Shown here: piece by piece, positions 1 through 11,400 of the stretch
Position numbering within the stretch: the stretch's first letter is position 1
How the letters are laid out: each line of letters opens with the position of its first letter
Source: Astropecten irregularis
Taxonomy: Eukaryota > Echinodermata > Asteroidea > Paxillosida > Astropectinidae
Assembly: GCA_963971285.1 (NCBI GenBank)
Contig: OZ020244.1
Location: 7,688,001-7,752,000 of the forward strand
Length of the DNA: 64,000 nt
Direction of reading: 5' to 3'
The notes under the pieces: generated by a model
What the model saw: the letters and a program-made list of their open reading frames with translations, nothing else
Told to the model about the DNA's origin: nothing
Database searches by the model: none
Translations under genes and position numbers: made by a program

Positions 1-1670
1 ATCATTTCCATAGCATTTGCCGTTCTCGAGATACGCTGCGAACAAAATTGACTAATTAAATATTCAAATGACTGTCACATGACTAATTAATTAAGAGTTT
101 TAACAAACTCAGTCTTAGGATTAACTTCAGCTTATAAGCTTTCATAAGATACCACATATAAGCTTACCAGAAAAAGATTATAAAAGATTAGGAATAAACA
201 AACTTATCACACAAAGCTATGGAAGCAAAAAGTGCGAAGGTATAATAATAACTATACATTTAAGTGTTCGTAGACGAACACGGAGCTGTTCCGACTTATT
301 TGATCAACTTTATAAGCTCCGATGACGTCATGATGACGTCAGGGGTCATTTACAAAGCAGCGTGCATCAAAAGTTTCTAACAAAGCTTTTGTAAAAAGAA
401 TCAGTACCATAGCTTTTGTCATTCTCAAGATATGCTGCAAACATAAATTATGCCTTTTGATGACGTCATAATGACGTCACAGTCAATTTCACAACAGCAT
501 GCAAATCTCCAGGGTCTAACAAAGCTTTTACAAAAAGAACCAATACCGTAGCACTTACCGTTCTCGAGATATAATGCTATTAACCAAAAATTACCTTTAT
601 TGATGACGTCATGATGACGTCACTGTAAATTTTGGGGCAGCATGCACAACTACATGATGTAACAAAGCTTTTACAAAAAGAATCATATTCATAGCCTTTG
701 TCGTTCTCGAGATACGCTGCTAACAAAATTGACTAATTAAAAATTTAAATGAGCTGTCACGTGCTTAATTATTAAAGAATTAAAAAATACCTTTTTTGAT
801 GACTTCATGATGACGTCACTGTAAATGTTGGGGCAGCATGCACAACTACATGATGTAATAAAGCTTTTACAAAAAGAATCATTACCGTAGCACTTACCGT
901 TCTCGAGATATGCTGCTAATAATAGAAGTCAGCATTTTTGATGACGTCATGATGACGTCACTGTAAATTTCTTGGCAGCATGCACAACTACATGATGTAA
1001 CAAAGCTTTTGGAAAAAGAATTATTTTCATAGCATTTGTAGTTCTCGAGATACGCTGCTAACAAAATTGACTAATTAAATATGCAAATGAGCTGTCACGT
1101 GCATAATTAATTAAGAATTTTAACAAACTCAGTCTTAGGATTAACTTCAGCTTATAAGCTTTCATATGATACCTCATTTAAGCTGATCAGAAGAAGCTAA
1201 GTAAGAGATCAGGAATAAACAAACTTTGGGTGATAAAGTATAACTAGACATTTAAGTGTTCGTGGACGAACACGGAGCTGTTCCGACTTATTTGATCAGC
1301 TTTATAAGCTCCGATGACGTCATGATGATGCCACGGTCATTTACAAAGCAGCGTGCATCTTAAGTTTCTAACAAAGCTTTGTGAAAAGAATCATTACCAT
1401 AGCTTTTGTCATTCTCAAGATATGCTGCGAACATAAATTATGCCTTTTGATGACGTCATAACGACGTCACAGTTAATTTCACAACAGCATGCAAATCTAA
1501 AGGGTCTAGCAAAGCTTTAAAAAAAAGAACCAATACCGTAGCACTTACCGTTCTCGAGATATACTGCTATAAACCAAAAATTACCTTTTTTGATGACGTC
1601 ATGATGACGTCACTGTAAATTTCGGGGCAGCATGCACAACTACATGATCTAAAATTTACCAGCATATCAC
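1..1670. repeat. CRE-palindrome-rich repeat field, block 1
   Basis: Modules of about 130-150 bp recur in the same orientation. Each has an AACAAAGCTTTTACAAAAAG segment, a CCGTTCTCGAGATATGCTGC segment, then two TGACGTCA palindromes 11 bp apart, then a GGCAGCATGCACAACTACAT segment. Good palindrome pairs are seen near 321, 460, 602, 940, 1314, 1449 and 1594. A larger-scale repeat is also visible: bases 1-360 resemble 1030-1380. No coding potential is seen. It is a complex satellite or a nested non-autonomous element family. Confidence 0.85.
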
Positions 1671-2642
1671 GACAATTCTCAAAAATTTACCAAAAATTAT
1701 CTAATTCTAAATTATAAATCATTACTAAAACATTATTGGAGTATATAGCACAGACATCACACATATTAAGTTTCCTGAAAATCAGACATTCTTAACGTTA
1801 TGGAATAAAATTGAGCTTTTTATGACGCCATGGTGACATCACATTTGATTTCACTACCGCATGCACATCTTCAGGATCTAACAGAACTCATGCAAAACGA
1901 ATCATTACCATAGCATTTGTCGTTCTCGAGATATACTGCAAACAAGAAATTAAGCTTTTTTCATAACGTTAAAATGCTTGGTGGCGCTATTGGGTGTGCT
2001 CGGCTCCGATCGATCGACCACGATCTACGTGTACCTTCGTATCGCAAGCCATGGTCACCAGACGTCACACAAAGCGGAAGATTATTCTTTTGTTTTGAGG
2101 TATAAGGGCTGTATGGTGTATTCCAGTTTTTAATGTTTCACGTAGCAATTCTATCAGTGACTTCAGTCTCAATGTCACATTCTCCGACAAATGATTTTTA
2201 TTCAAGTAATTCACGGACATTTTAGAATTAACCGTAGAAAAAAAATCTTCTAATCACGTATCTTTAAATAGGAAACCCAAATTTCGAAGGTAATTAATGA
2301 CATATCGTAATGATGTCACAGTCATTTTCGTGGCAGCATACACAACTACATGATATAACAGATAAAAGAATCAAGTTCGTAGCACTTGTCGCTCTCAAAA
2401 TTTACAAGTATATGAAACTGGTGAAATGAAACTAAGCCTGATAACACAACCTCCACACGTAAAATAATGGAGACTTTACAGTACTTTCAATATCCTACTA
2501 TACATGTCTGTATGTATGCCCTTGTACACACGTACCTAAATTGTTACCGTGGCAACAGTGCCTGGTCATGTACTTGCTGGCCTACCTCCTACATAGCATT
2601 TTTGGCACTTTTTGGCGCCCATGCTTGCCTTTACTATTTCGT
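1671..2642. other. Degenerate continuation of block 1, no gene seen
   Basis: Decayed versions of the same module appear near 1800-1930 and 2300-2400, with TGACGTCA reduced to forms such as TGACGCCA or TGATGTCA. Short ORFs at 1917-2105 and 2467-2670 lack any recognisable domain or codon signal and are probably chance. Confidence 0.5.
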
Positions 2643-3290
2643 CAACTCAAAAACGTTGTGTCACCTCTAAAACATTGCGTCAACTCGCAAACAATTGTGT
2701 AAATTTGCAAACATTACATAAACTCGCAAACATTGTGTCAACTCAAAAACTTTGTGTCAGCTCGCAAACATTACATAAACTTGAAAACATTGTGGCAACT
2801 CAAACACATTGCGTAAACTCGCAAACATTGAACTCTCAGAAACATAACGTCAACTCGCAAACATTACGTCAACTCGAAAACATTGCGTCAACTCGCAAAC
2901 ATTGCGTCAACTCTAAAACATTGCCTCAACTCGCAAACATTACGTCAACTCTAAAACATTGCCTCAACTCGCAAACATTACGTCAACTCGCAAACATTAA
3001 TTGCGTCAACTCGAAAACATTGTCAACTCGCAAACATTGCGTCAACTCTAAAACATTGCGCCAACTCGCGAACATTTCGTCAACTCCTAAACATTGCCTC
3101 AGCTCGCAAACATTACGTCAACTCTAAAACATTGCGCCAACTCGCAAACATTATGTCAACTCGAAAACATTGCCTCAACTCGCAAACATTGCGTCAACTC
3201 TAAAACATTGCCTCAACTCGCAAACATTACGTCAACTCGCAAACATTACGTCAACCCGAAAACATTTCTTGTCAAGTCGCAAACATTTCG
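2643..3290. repeat. 19-bp minisatellite (GCGTCAACTCGCAAACATT)
   Basis: About thirty imperfect copies of a 19-bp unit run head to tail, with variants such as TCTAAAACATT and TCGAAAACATT. The open frames across it (2612-3127, 3094-3324, 3170-3361) arise because the unit lacks stops and are not genes. Confidence 0.9.
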
Positions 3291-3539
3291 TAACCTCAAA
3301 AATTTTTTTTGTGAATCATCCTGAAAAGCCTAATTATGGTTTCAACAGACGGATTCAGTAATTGTTTTGCCAAAGATTTTACCATCGTGTACGGCTAAAA
3401 CCATCGTATGTAATGTATCGCCTTCCTGGAATTCTCATACGGCAGCTGCAACAAAGTCACTGCTACAGTACATCTATAAAACAATATTGGTGTGCGACAT
3501 AAACAAGTGGCTGGAAATGCTTATACGTATACGACCTTA

Positions 3540-4246
3540 TTTCATTTACAAAGCAGCGTGTGTGTCATGCATTAAGTTTCTAACAAAGCTTTTGTGAAAA
3601 GAATCATAGTTTTTGTCATTCTCAAGGTATGCTGCAAACATAAATAATGCCTTTTGATGACGTCATAATGACGTCACAGTTAATTTCAAAACAGCATGCT
3701 AATCTACAGGGTCTAACAAAGCTTTTACAAAAAGAACCAATACCGTAGCACTTACCGTTCTCGAGATATACTGCTATAAACCAAAAATTACCTTTTTTGA
3801 TGACGTCATGATGACGTCACTGTAAATTTCGGGGCAGCATGCACAACAACATGATGTAACAAAGCTTTTACAAAAAGAATCATTACCGTAGCACTTACCG
3901 TTCTCGAGATATGCTGTGAACAAAAATCAGCTTTTTTGATGACGTCATAATGACGTCAGAGTGACGTCACAGTAAATTTCTAGACAGCATGCACAACTAC
4001 ATGATATAACTAAGCTTTTACAAAAGAAATCATTTCCGTAGCATTTGCCGTTCTCGAGATACGCTGCGAACAAAATTGACTAATTAAATATGCAAATTAG
4101 CTGTCACGTGCTTAATTATTGAAGAATTTTTACAACTCAGAGTCAGTATGATCCTTAGTTTATAAGCTTTCATATGATACCTCATCTAAGCTGATCAGAA
4201 GAAGCTATGAAGAGATAAGCAATAAACAAACTTACTGCACTAAGCT
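3540..4246. repeat. CRE-palindrome-rich repeat field, block 2
   Basis: The modules of 1-1670 resume here, with TGACGTCA pairs near 3656, 3800 and 3940 and the same GTTCTCGAGATA and GGCAGCATGCACAAC segments. The region 4030-4250 matches 1030-1230, including the GCTGTCACGTGC segment. Confidence 0.8.
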
Positions 4247-4304
4247 ATGGGAGCAAAAAGTTCGAAGGAATAATAATAATGTAAAATCCGAACGAAAACA
4301 ATAC

Positions 4305-4462
4305 CTGTTCCGACATCGGCAATGTCGGAACAGCTAATAATAATAATAATAAAAATCAGAACAAAAACAAAACCTGTTCCGACATCAGAAATGTCGGAAC
4401 AGCTAATAATAAAAATCAGAACAAAAACAAAACCTGTTCCGACATCAGAAATGTCGGAACAG
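4305..4462. repeat. Array of three CTGTTCCGACAT hairpins
   Basis: Three inverted repeats with 12-nt arms (CTGTTCCGACAT / ATGTCGGAACAG) and short loops of about 5 nt lie at about 4305-4333, 4374-4402 and 4434-4462, separated by AATAATAAAAATCAGAAC-type spacers. The same set recurs at +946. A half-site, GCTGTTCCGACTT, follows the GTGTTCGTGGACGAACAC palindrome at about 4479, 1257 and 263. Confidence 0.85.
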
Positions 4463-4975
4463 CTAACTAGATATTTAAGTGTTCGTGGACGAACACGGAG
4501 CTGTTCCGACTTTTTTGATCAGCTTTAAAAGCTCCGATGACGTCATTATGACATCACGGTCATTTGCAAAGCAGCATGCATATCTAATCGTTCTATCAAA
4601 GCTTTTGCTCCGATGACGTCATGATGACGTCACGGACGACATGATGTAAGAAAGCTTTTGTAAAAAGAATTATTTTCATAGCATTTGTTGTTGTCTAGGT
4701 ACGCTGCTAATAAAAAATTGACTAGTTAATTATGCAAATGAGCTGTCACATCTTACATATTAACAGCACTTTTCTCATAGTTTGATTACTTCATATAAAC
4801 AATCCTAGGTACAAGAATGTGGACACTTAGTTTGTTGTAAAGAAACACACATGTAGTCTGTTTTTTGTTTTTTTTAAGTATGTATGTTTTATTGGTGTAC
4901 TTTATTTTAAATCACACTGTATCATTAAATCTAATATAGTGGGTAAACATATTGGGTAAAAAGATTATTGTTAAA

Positions 4976-5033
4976 ATAAATATTCTAGTGTTTATCTTAA
5001 GATAAATCTTAAGATAAACACTAGAATATTTAT
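4976..5033. repeat. 58-bp near-perfect palindrome
   Basis: Arms 4976-5003 and 5006-5033 (28 nt each) are perfect reverse complements around a 2-nt centre. An identical copy lies at 5922-5979 in the second duplicate. It could extrude as a cruciform. No promoter or gene is linked to it. Confidence 0.9.
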
Positions 5034-6138
5034 GTGGTGGTGGTACTATCCTTGTTTTATTTATTAGAACTGTTATAGGTTTATTGTTTGTTTTGAGGTG
5101 AGAAATATGTGAAAATTTTATGTAACGCTGAATACAAAAGGAGGTTTTTTGGAATTTTTTCTTTGTTATCATGCTGTAGCCGTAAGATCCTCATGGGAGC
5201 AAAAAGTTCGAAGGAATAACAATAATGTAAAATCCGAACGAAAACAATACCTGTTCCGACATCGGCAATGTCGGAACAGCTAATAATAATAATAATAAAA
5301 ATCAGAACAAAAACAAAACCTGTTCCGACATCAGAAATGTCGGAACAGCTAATAATAAAAATCAGAACAAAAACAAAACCTGTTCCGACATCAGAAATGT
5401 CGGAACAGCTAACTAGATATTTAAGTGTTCGTGGACGAACACGGAGCTGTTCCGACTTTTTTGATCAGCTTTAAAAGCTCCGATGACGTCATTATGACAT
5501 CACGGTCATTTGCAAAGCAGCATGCATATCTAATCGTTCTATCAAAGCTTTTGCTCCGATGACGTCATGATGACGTCACGGACGACATGATGTAAGAAAG
5601 CTTTTGTAAAAAGAATTATTTTCATAGCATTTGTTGTTGTCTAGGTACGCTGCTTATAAAAAATTGACTAGTTAATTATGCAAATGAGCTGTCACATCTT
5701 ACATATTAACAGCACTTTTCTCATAGTTTGATTACTTCATATAAACAATCCTAGGTACAAGAATGTGGACACTTAGTTTGTTGTAAAGAAACACACATGT
5801 AGTCTGTTTTTTGTTTTTTTTAAGTATGTATGTTTTATTGGTGTACTTTATTTTAAATCACACTGTATCATTAAATCTAATATAGTGGGTAAACATATTG
5901 GGTAAAAAGATTATTGTTAAAATAAATATTCTAGTGTTTATCTTAAGATAAATCTTAAGATAAACACTAGAATATTTATGTGGTGGTGGTACTATCCTTG
6001 TTTTATTTATTAGAACTGTTATAGGTTTATTGTTTGTTTTGAGGTGAGAAATATGTGAAAATTTTATGTAACGCTGAATACAAAAGGAGGTTTTTTGGAA
6101 TTTTTTCTTTGTTATCATGCTGTAGCCGTAAGATCCTC

Positions 6139-6760
6139 AAAATACAGTTGTTTTGTATTTTTTCATTGGTGGCATTTGACGATTGTGGTTTTTTTTTGTG
6201 TTGTCAGATATATAGCTAGTGTTTCAAGAGGAAAAACTCCTTAATTTTAAGTCACGAATTTACGTATTTTTTTCTATTGTTTCCGTTGTCGAAATTTGGA
6301 GGTTTTGAAGGTTTGGACCTATTTGCTGTTTGAGAGAATATTTTTTAAAAATGTCTTTTTTTGTATTCAGTGTGTGGGGTTTTGGTTTGGTGTTTGGGTT
6401 TTTAAGGAATTGTACGCTTATAATTGTTTTGGAAATGTGTGATAATCTTCATTCAGTCACAAAGGAAAGTATCTTTATCTGAAGTCATTGGAAAGTGAAC
6501 ACAAAAAGATTGACTGTTGCGGGTTTCGTTGTTACATTTTTTAAAAACTGAACTACTCATGCCGTTGTTGGTGGTGCGTTCTTGGTCAATTATCTGTGTT
6601 CATTAAATGGCTAGTGATTGTCAAAGGATTAAATATAAGAAACTATTGCGTCATCAACAACGTAAGGCAAGAAATCTTAGTTGGTAGAGTTCCTTTATGG
6701 TAGTCAGGAGTTGGCCGGTTTGTTTTTGTTTTTATTTATCTTGTTACTTTTCAAAGAAAT
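6139..6760. other. T-rich unique sequence, nothing recognised
   Basis: No ORF with domain signal, no RNA gene and no clear repeat was seen. Confidence 0.4.
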
Positions 6761-6766
6761 TGTTGC

Positions 6767-7436
6767 TTGAAGCCCAACTCAAAAGGTGTGAATGGTATTT
6801 TGAGTGTTGTTATTATCTGGTAGGATATGTACTCATGAATACTTAGAAGTCCTTTTTTGGCAAGTATTGCACTGGATACATTCTTTAGAGGAGTTTTAAT
6901 TCTTCTCTCACTTTGCCCGAAATCCGAAAAGCGCGAGGAGTGTTTTTGTAAATATGATGACGTCATTGTCGGTTTTGCTACATTCGCAATGGTTTTGTGT
7001 TCTATTTGTGCCGTCAACGTGTGGCATTTGTTTGTTTTTGTTTTTTTGTGGCGTCGCATTTACAAGATATGTAATTAAATACAAATTGATACAAGTATTA
7101 AACTACTGGAATCTGTTCATCGTCAAAAAAACAAAAATGCGTTGCCAGAAAACAGATGTGACTGCAATTAATACGACGTGTTGACGGCACAAATAGAACA
7201 CCATATCAGTGTAAATGTAGCTAGTTTCAGAATGACGATCGTGTTTTCAAACTCATGCACTCCTCGCGCTTTTTGGTTTTCGGGCAAAATGGGGGGAGAA
7301 TGTAAACTCCTCTGAAGAATGTGGAATCTGTTACTTGTCAATAAAGAACTTCTGTGTTTTCCTGAGTGCATATTCTGGCTAAAAAAACAAAAACTGAAAT
7401 GACCATTCTGACCTTTCGAGTTGGGCTTTTACTTTA
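6767..7436. mobile_element. Foldback (MITE-like) element
   Basis: The ends AAGCCCAACTC and GAGTTGGGCTT are inverted. Long imperfect inverted arms follow: about 6845-7030 matches the reverse complement of about 7175-7345 (shared blocks include ACGGCACAAATAGAACA, GCGCGAGGAGTG and GAGGAGTTT). The ORFs called on both strands inside it mirror one another and are not genes. No target duplication was established. Confidence 0.7.
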
Positions 7437-8291
7437 TAGGAGTTTTGTTTAATTTGTTGGAAACTTCTTTCGTTTCATGCTGTGCCCCTGTAGTGTAGGT
7501 GGTGTTTGTTTAATCCTTCTGGTTGTCGCTGCTTTCGTCATCACTGGATCTGTTGGTGGAACGTAAAAAAATAGGTGAACGTTATTATTTTATTGTACGT
7601 TTTGTATGTGTTTGTGTTTTCTGTTGTTTTTGGTTGTATAATTGTTATGTTGTGGTTACATTGTTTCTGTTTTGGTTTGGTTTGAATTTTAATGGTTATG
7701 TTATATATGGTTATTGTATTGTTGTTGTAATTTTTTTATCATGACTTGTTTTGCGGTTGAAGTTCGTTTTGGATTGTGTTTTTTGTATGGTTTAATTTGG
7801 ATTAGCTGTTGGTGACTTTCACAAGGTGTATTGTACATTTGTTCGGATTAGTTGATTGTTTTTGTTTAAGACGTTAGGAACTTTTTAATGGAAGGTATTT
7901 GTATACGGTTTGTGTATGGAAATGTCCATATTATGTTTATTGGAGTTATGCATTTTGTACGGAATTGTTTGAGGAGCATTTTTTTTTTCTTTTTTACGTT
8001 GCAACATTGTTCATTTGTTGGTTTTTTTTTGAGATGCGGTTTATTTTGTGATAGTGGAATTATCGAATATGATGTTGTTTTACTTGTGTTTTATTTGTTT
8101 TTCTTTAAGGGTTTTTCTATGGAATTAAACAAGTTTAATTTAGTGGGGTACAGTGATATATTGTATTGTTGTTTTTGTTTGTTTAAACAGGTTTGGCAAA
8201 CTGATGTTTTTACTGTTTTTGGCTTGTTTGTGTGTTTTTGTTGTGTTTTTTTGTTTTACAAGACTTTAGGTTGATATTTTTAAATGGAACT

Positions 8292-8474
8292 TACTCATTG
8301 TGGATCTCCAGGATGTTTTTGGTTTTTGTGGTGTCCTTGTACTTGATGGTTATGCTGATGGGTAATGCGACTTGTAGTTCGTCCAGGTCCTTGAAGAATA
8401 ACTTCTTCAGCAGTAGGTCTTTGGGTACTCGGTAGGTGTCATCATTGTCTTCTGTCAGCAAATATAGGATGTCA
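8292..8474 (-). CDS. OB-fold gene last recognised exon
   Basis: The acceptor is CCTTCACAG. The exon continues in frame from the 59-nt exon and ends HNE followed by TAA. It contains a KDLDELQVALPISITIKYKD segment, possibly strands of a second small beta domain. Confidence 0.6.
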
Positions 8475-11400
8475 CTGTGAAGGAATGAATAGTTAAGATA
8501 GTAATTTATTTAATTATTGGTTATATGTAAAAATGTGAGGGATTCTTTTTTGGTTATTGGGTGTGTGTTGAAGTTAGAAATGTTTTATATGCATTTGAGA
8601 GAAGTATTTTTTTGTGGTATTCATTTGTGGTTTTAGTTGTGTTTCGTTTGTGGAAAATGGTGTGTTAACTTATTGGGTTTTTTATTTTTTGTTACAGCTC
8701 ATAAAGTTTTAACTTTTGTGGTGGATTTTATGGAAATACATTGTGTATATATGTATTTGTTTTTATTGTAAATTGTCTACTGTGAGGTTTGTTTTGTATT
8801 GTGGTGGTTATTGTTTTCTGATGTTTGTTTTGTCATTAGCTTTGGTATTGGTGTAGTTAGTTGTGTTTTGTTTTGTTTAATAGGGAATTTTTTGTTGAGT
8901 GGTTACAAAAGAAATATTTTGTTAATGTGTATTGTTTGTTGTGGTTCATTGTTATGATTATTTGGTAAAAGTGACAGTGTTTTTTGTTAAACGTTGGTTT
9001 TGGAGTTTGTCCGGGGTAATGTTGAATTGTGTTTGAAATGGCGGCGGCATAAGTATGTTATTCTGGTTTAGATTTTTTTTTTCTGGAAATAGTTCAATTT
9101 TGGAATAGTTGTACTTACTCTTTTTCTTCAGAGAATGCCTGGATTGTTATCTCTGTAGATTCTTCTTTGTCCATGACCTGTTTGTGGAGAAAAAATGGAT
9201 GATGCAATTATTGTTTGTTGTTGTTCTTTGTTTGTGGGAGGAGTGGTGGCGGATGGGTCGGGTTTTTTTTTTTTTTATGTGTTTGATTGGGTTTTTTTTT
9301 TTTTGTGGTTGGTTTTTCTTTTTTGAGGGTAGTGTTGAGTTTTATTGATTCTGTTTTCAAAAGTTAATATGTGCATTTTCTTTTTTGTATAACATTGCTT
9401 TAGGTTAAACAGAAAGTGTTTGTTTTGCAATAGTGGTAAAAGTTAGGGCCATGTGTCTGTTTGCACTGTTTACGATTTGTAGAATGCATTTTCTGTTTGG
9501 AAGTCATAATTTCTTCTGTTTTTAGGCTTTGGATTTATTTTTTAATTGATTTAAATATTAACTTACCTCAATTTTGGTGTATTGAGTGCTGTGAAGCTGT
9601 TTCATTTCTCTGAAGAGTTTTGTGTACACGTTTTTGATGGTGACCTGGCTCCTTGGTGCTGGTATGTCCTCATCTGCAGCAGATTGCCACAAGTTGATCT
9701 TTATCACTTTTGTCTTGTCCTTCTGGTCTGATAGTTCGACTTCCTTGCGCTTCGAATTTGCTGTTTCCTTGACTGGTGACACCTGTGAATTAATATTTGT
9801 GTACTTGAAATTAGTTCTAAGGTTTCTTTATAGTGTTGTTGTTGCTTGTGTGATATGTTGAATTGTTGTGGTGCGTTTTTTTACATGTTTTTTTTATAAA
9901 AGCTTGTGATGAAGATTGATTTTCTTATCGATTGGTGGCATGGTTTGGTATCATTAAGTACATGTGATATATGTATTTGTTTTGTAGTTTTAGTTTGCTT
10001 TTTTGGTTTTCCGTTGTTTTTTTCTTTGTGGGTGTTTTGTTGTTGTTTTGAATTGCTTACCGATTTTATCGTTCCGGTTACTGAGACCTTCTGGTTAATG
10101 GTACCGGACAATATTTGTGCGACTCCGAGTACAGTTGGGTTGAAGAAATTGTCCATTTCAGTTTGGTCCACTTGGATATGCTGTCCTCGGAATATCTGTT
10201 GGTTAAATACAAAGTTATTTTTGTTTATTTATTTTTTTGTTGTTATACGAAACGCAATGTGTTATTTCTTTAAATTCTGTTTGGTGTTTTTGTATGCTTG
10301 TTATGTTTTTACTAATCGATGCTTTTTGGTTTGAGTTTATAATTTTCCTTTGTGGTTTTCACTATGTTATTTGCAATATAAGTGTGTTTTTTGTTTTTGT
10401 TTTAGGGTTTATTTTGTTTTTTGAGAGAAAGAGACGCGCTGTTTTGGGAATGGTTTTGGTATTTTTTTTTTACTTGCATAATTTTAGTTGTTATTGGACA
10501 CTGTTATTGGCAAAAGGTAGTATATTGTATCTTTTTTTATTAGCATACCGAAACTGTATTCTTTACAGATTTACTTAAAGCTTTTATGGGTAAAAAGTTG
10601 GTGATATTAGAAACATATATTGTTAAAGTGCTTTTGCCTGTAATGTTGGATTTATTCAAGATAGAGTAAAACCGGTAACTGATATTATTTTTGTTTTTTA
10701 AAAGATGAAATTTTGTGGTCGTTAATAAGGTTTTTGGAAAAGTGGGCAGCATATGGGACTGATTTTCGTACAGATGACCGTGTTTGTATTTCTTGGACAT
10801 TTTTGTTTATAAACTTGTATTTCTTTAACCGAAACTGAAGTATGACATTATCTTTATTATTTTGTGTTTTTTTGTGAGGATTTCTTTGCAAGTAGAAAAC
10901 ATACCTTTGTTTTTGGAGTCAGTCTGATTATGTTCTGTCCTGATGACGTTAGAATGAGGTTGGTGTTCGTGGCATTGAGGAACATGTCTTCGTTGATCTT
11001 ATTGTAGTGTTCCTCTATGTTCGTAAACATAGCTAGGATGCCCTTTTCCTTGATGTAGACGTCCACGACATGGGATGGTCCTCTCTTAGTCATCTGCCCT
11101 AGTGTGTAGAACTTTATCGTGGTCATCTGTGAAGAAGCACATAAGACATATTAAGTAGGCCTATAAATGTAATACGTTTTGTTTTTTGTCATGTTTCTGA
11201 TTTTTACGTTCTGTTTTTCCCCCTTTATTGGAAATAGTAGGTTTACGGTTAAGTTTATAATTAGCTAGTGATTTAGATTACGAAGGGCAGTTGGAGTGAG
11301 GTTTTTTTTTTGGTACTATGTGTTTTTTTTTATGTTAAGATATCGTTGAAAATCCATGTTTTTATTTTGATTAGTTTTAACAAAATGTGTGTTTACGCTT

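Larger units (their letters stand above)
4247..6138. repeat. 946-bp tandem duplication
   Basis: 4247-5192 and 5193-6138 are almost identical at an offset of exactly 946 bp. I see only isolated differences (AATAATAAT versus AACAATAAT; GCTAATAAA versus GCTTATAAA). Each copy carries three GTTCCGACAT hairpins, the GTGTTCGT-type palindrome, two CRE-palindrome sites and a 58-bp near-perfect inverted repeat. The near identity means a recent duplication, or an assembly artefact of a heterozygous region. Confidence 0.9.

Noticed and set aside
2612..3361. 171-, 76- and 63-codon ORFs rich in NSQTLRQL-type repeats
   Set aside because: They are translations of the 19-bp minisatellite in different frames.
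4912..6118. Twin 86-codon minus-strand ORFs (4912-5172 and 5858-6118) as duplicated genes
   Set aside because: Both lie in the 946-bp duplication and cross the 58-bp palindrome; no domain or splice support.
7523..8274. Phe/Val/Cys-rich ORFs suggesting small membrane proteins
   Set aside because: They come from a T-rich strand; the supported gene here is on the opposite strand and the hydrophobicity is a compositional artefact.
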